From Clostridiales bacterium (lineage in GTDB: Bacteria; Bacillota; Clostridia; Oscillospirales; Oscillospiraceae): DNA of 13,996 nucleotides. Positions 11,812 to 13,996 of this stretch are shown here, one piece after another. Position numbers and translations under genes: made by a program. The notes beneath the pieces are model-generated. The model did no database searches, was not told the origin of the DNA, and was given only the letters and a program-made list of their open reading frames with translations. The stretch lies in contig JAHZEE010000005.1 in the NCBI GenBank assembly GCA_019421975.1, forward strand, positions 1-13,996. Reading direction: 5' to 3'. How positions within the stretch are numbered: position 1 is the first letter of the stretch; every line of letters begins with the position of its first letter.

Positions 11812-13996
11812 TCAGCTGAGCGCCGCCAGGGAGGCCGAGATGCTGGAAGCGCCCGGCATGGTGACGCCGTCAGCACTCTGGAGGACAAACTGATAGGTGG
11901 TCTCCGCCTCCAAATTCTCCAGCGTGCAGCTGGCAGCGCCGTCGGCCGGCAGGGAAATCTGCTGAACCGGGGTGGACGCCCCCTCCGGCGTGACCAGCAG
12001 CACCATATCGCAGGGCGTTGACGGCTCTTCCCAGGTCCACTGCAGTGTGATACTCTGGCCGGAGGCCGTGGCGTCAAAGCCGGAGATGGCGCCGTCCGGG
12101 ACGGCGGCCACAACCACACTGGGCGACGCCATACCGACACAGCTGACGGAAAAGGTATAGGTCCTTCCGGCCTCCAGCCCCTGGACGGTGAAGGAACAGG
12201 TCTCGCCGGCGTGGGGCATATTTTCGGCGGTGACGCTCTGCGCCTTGCCCGCCTCATCCTCGTAGGAGACGGTCCAGATGGAGGTGTCGGCCCCGGAATA
12301 GGTCCACTCCAGCGTCATGGAATCCCGCTGCGCTGCGGCTGCGTGGACCGACACCTCTGTCACACTCTCCAGCGTCGTGCCGGAGCAGGTGAGGGTGCCG
12401 CTGAGATTGTAGTCCTGGACATTCTGCAGGGTAAAGGTGTACGCTGTCGCAGGTGTGAGGCCCGTAATGCGGGCACTGTGGCCGGAGAAGTTGACCGTCC
12501 GCGGCGCCTCCTGCTCCGAGGTGATCTCCAGGCTCCAGGTGATGGGCTCCGGCCCGCTGGCTGTGAGCGACAGCTCCGCCCCGTTCTCATACATCTCGTT
12601 GACATCAAAGCTCAGGATTTCCGTCAGGCCAAGCGTGGACACAGTGAGGGTGTTGGTGCCGCGGATGCTGCGGCCTTTGGCCGACTCCACGGTGATGGTA
12701 TACGGCGTGTTGCTGGACAGGCCCTCAAAGGTGGCCGTGTGATCTGCGCCCGGCACGGCGGAAAAGGTATTGCCATATGCGTCCGCGCAGGTGAGCAGCA
12801 GCGCCTCCGGCTTGGCGCTTGTCTCCACGGAGACTGTGATGGAGTCCACCTCGCGCTGCGCAGTCTCAAGTGAATAGATTTCGACCGGAAGATGAAAATA
12901 GTAGAGGAGCGCCGCAGCCAGGATTGCCACAACCACCGCAATGGAGGCGATCAGCACCGCGGTCTTTCGCCTTCCGCCCCCGGAGGCCTTCTGGGGATCG
13001 GCAGAGGCCGGCGGTTCTGCAGGCGGCAGCTCCGGCTCCGGTTCCGGCGCCTCATCTGCTTCAGACGCCCCGTCCGGCGGCGTCTCTGGTGCCTCCTCCG
13101 GCGGCGCCTCTTTGGGAATGGGGGACAGATGCGCCACAAAGTCCTCCTGCAGCTGAGAAACATCTGCAAACCGGACCGGCTCTACGACCTCCTCCAGGGC
13201 CTCCTGCGTCAGCAGGCTGTCCGGGTCAGAGATGATCGGCGGAACAATCAGCAGATCATCAATCTGGTTGCGCTCCAGATAGTCCGTCAGGACCTGCCTG
13301 AACTCCTCCGGTGTGTGATAGCGGTCCTCCGGCTCAAAGGCGCAGGCCTTTAAAATGATTGCGGAGAGCTCATAGTCTGCATAGATCGGCACCGGGAGCT
13401 CCGTGCCGGAAATGCGCTTTTTCTCCGCCGCGCTCGTCGTCGTCTGTTCATCGACAAACGGCCCGTGGTTGCCATTGAAGATCCGGTACAAAATCATGCC
13501 GATGCTGTAGATGTCGGCCGTCTCATTGAGGCTGTTCAGAGGGTCTGAAAACTCCGGGGCAGAGTAGGCGCAGAACTGGTTGTCCGGCATCGCGGAAAAC
13601 GCAAGCTCACTGATTTGGACAAACCCCAGATCTCCCAACACAAAATGGCCGGCGCTGTTGAGAAAAATATTGGAGGGCTTCACATTGTAATTCAGAAGCC
13701 CAACCGATCGAAGCGCCCCGGCGGAGTTGCAAAGGTCAATGGCAAGCTGAACCGCCCGCAGCTGCGTCATCGCATTTTCTTCCAGATAAGTACCCAGGCT
13801 CACCATCGGTGTGCAGATGAGGTAGACATCGTAGCCGATTTCCTGCTCTTTTTCGTCGATTTGAATGTCGTCGTAGAGGCGAAGCGACGGATTGCCCCGC
13901 AGCGGCTTTGTGAGATCCAGCTCTCTCTGATACGCCTCTGCAAGATTTTTATAATAGTCCTTTGCCTCAGGCTCCTCCTGAAGTGCGCCGGAGAAG
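11812..13996 (-). CDS. Membrane protein with kinase-like domain (probable pseudokinase) and four FN3-like repeats, N-terminus outside window
   Basis: The open frame runs off the right edge; 727 residues are visible, numbered from the first full codon (13993-13995). Residues up to about 245 form a Ser/Thr-kinase-like domain: hinge-like YLICTPMVSLGTYL, catalytic loop LLNYNVKPSNIFL, LGDLGF (DLG in place of DFG, Asp122), SAPE (145-148) and ADIYSIGMILYRIF. The HRD triplet is replaced by Asn102-Tyr103-Asn104, so the catalytic aspartate is missing, although Lys106 and Asn109 of KPSN and Asp122 remain. A Pro/Glu/Ala-rich linker (about 293-340) leads to one membrane span (345-367, after GGGRRK). Outside follow four FN3-like repeats, each with a Tyr-containing strand motif such as GLTPATAYTFTL. 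The layout recalls PASTA kinases with FN3 in place of PASTA. The lysine of the N-lobe cannot be checked. A terminator follows at once. Confidence 0.85.
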   Translation of the reverse strand, partial: FSGALQEEPEAKDYYKNLAEAYQRELDLTKPLRGNPSLRLYDDIQIDEKEQEIGYDVYLICTPMVSLGTYLEENAMTQLRAVQLAIDLCNSAGALRSVGLLNYNVKPSNIFLNSAGHFVLGDLGFVQISELAFSAMPDNQFCAYSAPEFSDPLNSLNETADIYSIGMILYRIFNGNHGPFVDEQTTTSAAEKKRISGTELPVPIYADYELSAIILKACAFEPEDRYHTPEEFRQVLTDYLERNQIDDLLIVPPIISDPDSLLTQEALEEVVEPVRFADVSQLQEDFVAHLSPIPKEAPPEEAPETPPDGASEADEAPEPEPELPPAEPPASADPQKASGGGRRKTAVLIASIAVVVAILAAALLYYFHLPVEIYSLETAQREVDSITVSVETSAKPEALLLTCADAYGNTFSAVPGADHTATFEGLSSNTPYTITVESAKGRSIRGTNTLTVSTLGLTEILSFDVNEMYENGAELSLTASGPEPITWSLEITSEQEAPRTVNFSGHSARITGLTPATAYTFTLQNVQDYNLSGTLTCSGTTLESVTEVSVHAAAAQRDSMTLEWTYSGADTSIWTVSYEDEAGKAQSVTAENMPHAGETCSFTVQGLEAGRTYTFSVSCVGMASPSVVVAAVPDGAISGFDATASGQSITLQWTWEEPSTPCDMVLLVTPEGASTPVQQISLPADGAASCTLENLEAETTYQFVLQSADGVTMPGASSISASLAALS

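Noticed and set aside
12211..13353. Plus-strand open frames opposite the kinase-like gene
   Set aside because: They are Arg/Pro/Gly-rich shadows of the Pro/Glu/Ala linker and FN3 repeats; the minus frame shows kinase, membrane and FN3 motifs.

Overview
The window looks like chromosomal DNA of a GC-rich, low-oxygen Firmicute of the class Clostridia, most likely the Oscillospirales/Ruminococcaceae side. The reasons are the SCIFF peptide/maturase pair (a clostridial marker), the lysine riboswitch in front of asd-dapA-dapB, the gene order queA-tgt-yajC-TIGR04086-scfA-scfB, and Shine-Dalgarno sites of AGGAGG type. It reads mainly as ordinary core genome. No CRISPR array, rRNA, tRNA, insertion sequence or phage module was seen.

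Region 1 (1-2558, minus strand) is a diaminopimelate/lysine operon, asd-dapA-dapB, with dapB cut by the window edge. A consensus promoter near 2530-2558 starts a leader of about 300 nt. The leader folds as a lysine (L-box) riboswitch and ends in an intrinsic terminator just before asd, so the operon should be shut off by lysine through transcription attenuation.

Region 2 (2600-6469, plus strand) is an apparent operon of a secreted SpoIID/LytB-type peptidoglycan protein, queA and tgt. The last two make the queuosine modification of tRNA. Region 3 (6482-8984, plus) starts with yajC, which has its own promoter and appears to carry a frame-breaking deletion. A small four-helix membrane protein follows, then scfA, which encodes a 48-residue six-cysteine peptide with its own strong promoter. 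A GC-rich terminator separates scfA from scfB, the radical SAM/SPASM maturase that should cross-link the peptide. That arrangement would give much precursor and little enzyme.

Region 4 (8985-10351) is an AT-rich gap of about 480 bases with repeats, promoter-like sites, a perfect copy of a dif-type XerD half-site and a possible attenuator. It leads into a XerD-like tyrosine recombinase. Region 5 (10387-13996, minus) holds three separately terminated genes: a small helical protein, a lipoprotein with a clear promoter, and a large membrane protein that enters from the right edge. The large protein has a kinase-like cytoplasmic domain, one membrane span and four fibronectin-III-like repeats outside. 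Its catalytic-loop HRD motif reads NYN, so it is probably a pseudokinase.

The points most worth a second look are the pseudokinase-FN3 protein, the broken yajC, the scfA/scfB expression layout and the possible recombination site beside the xerD-like gene.
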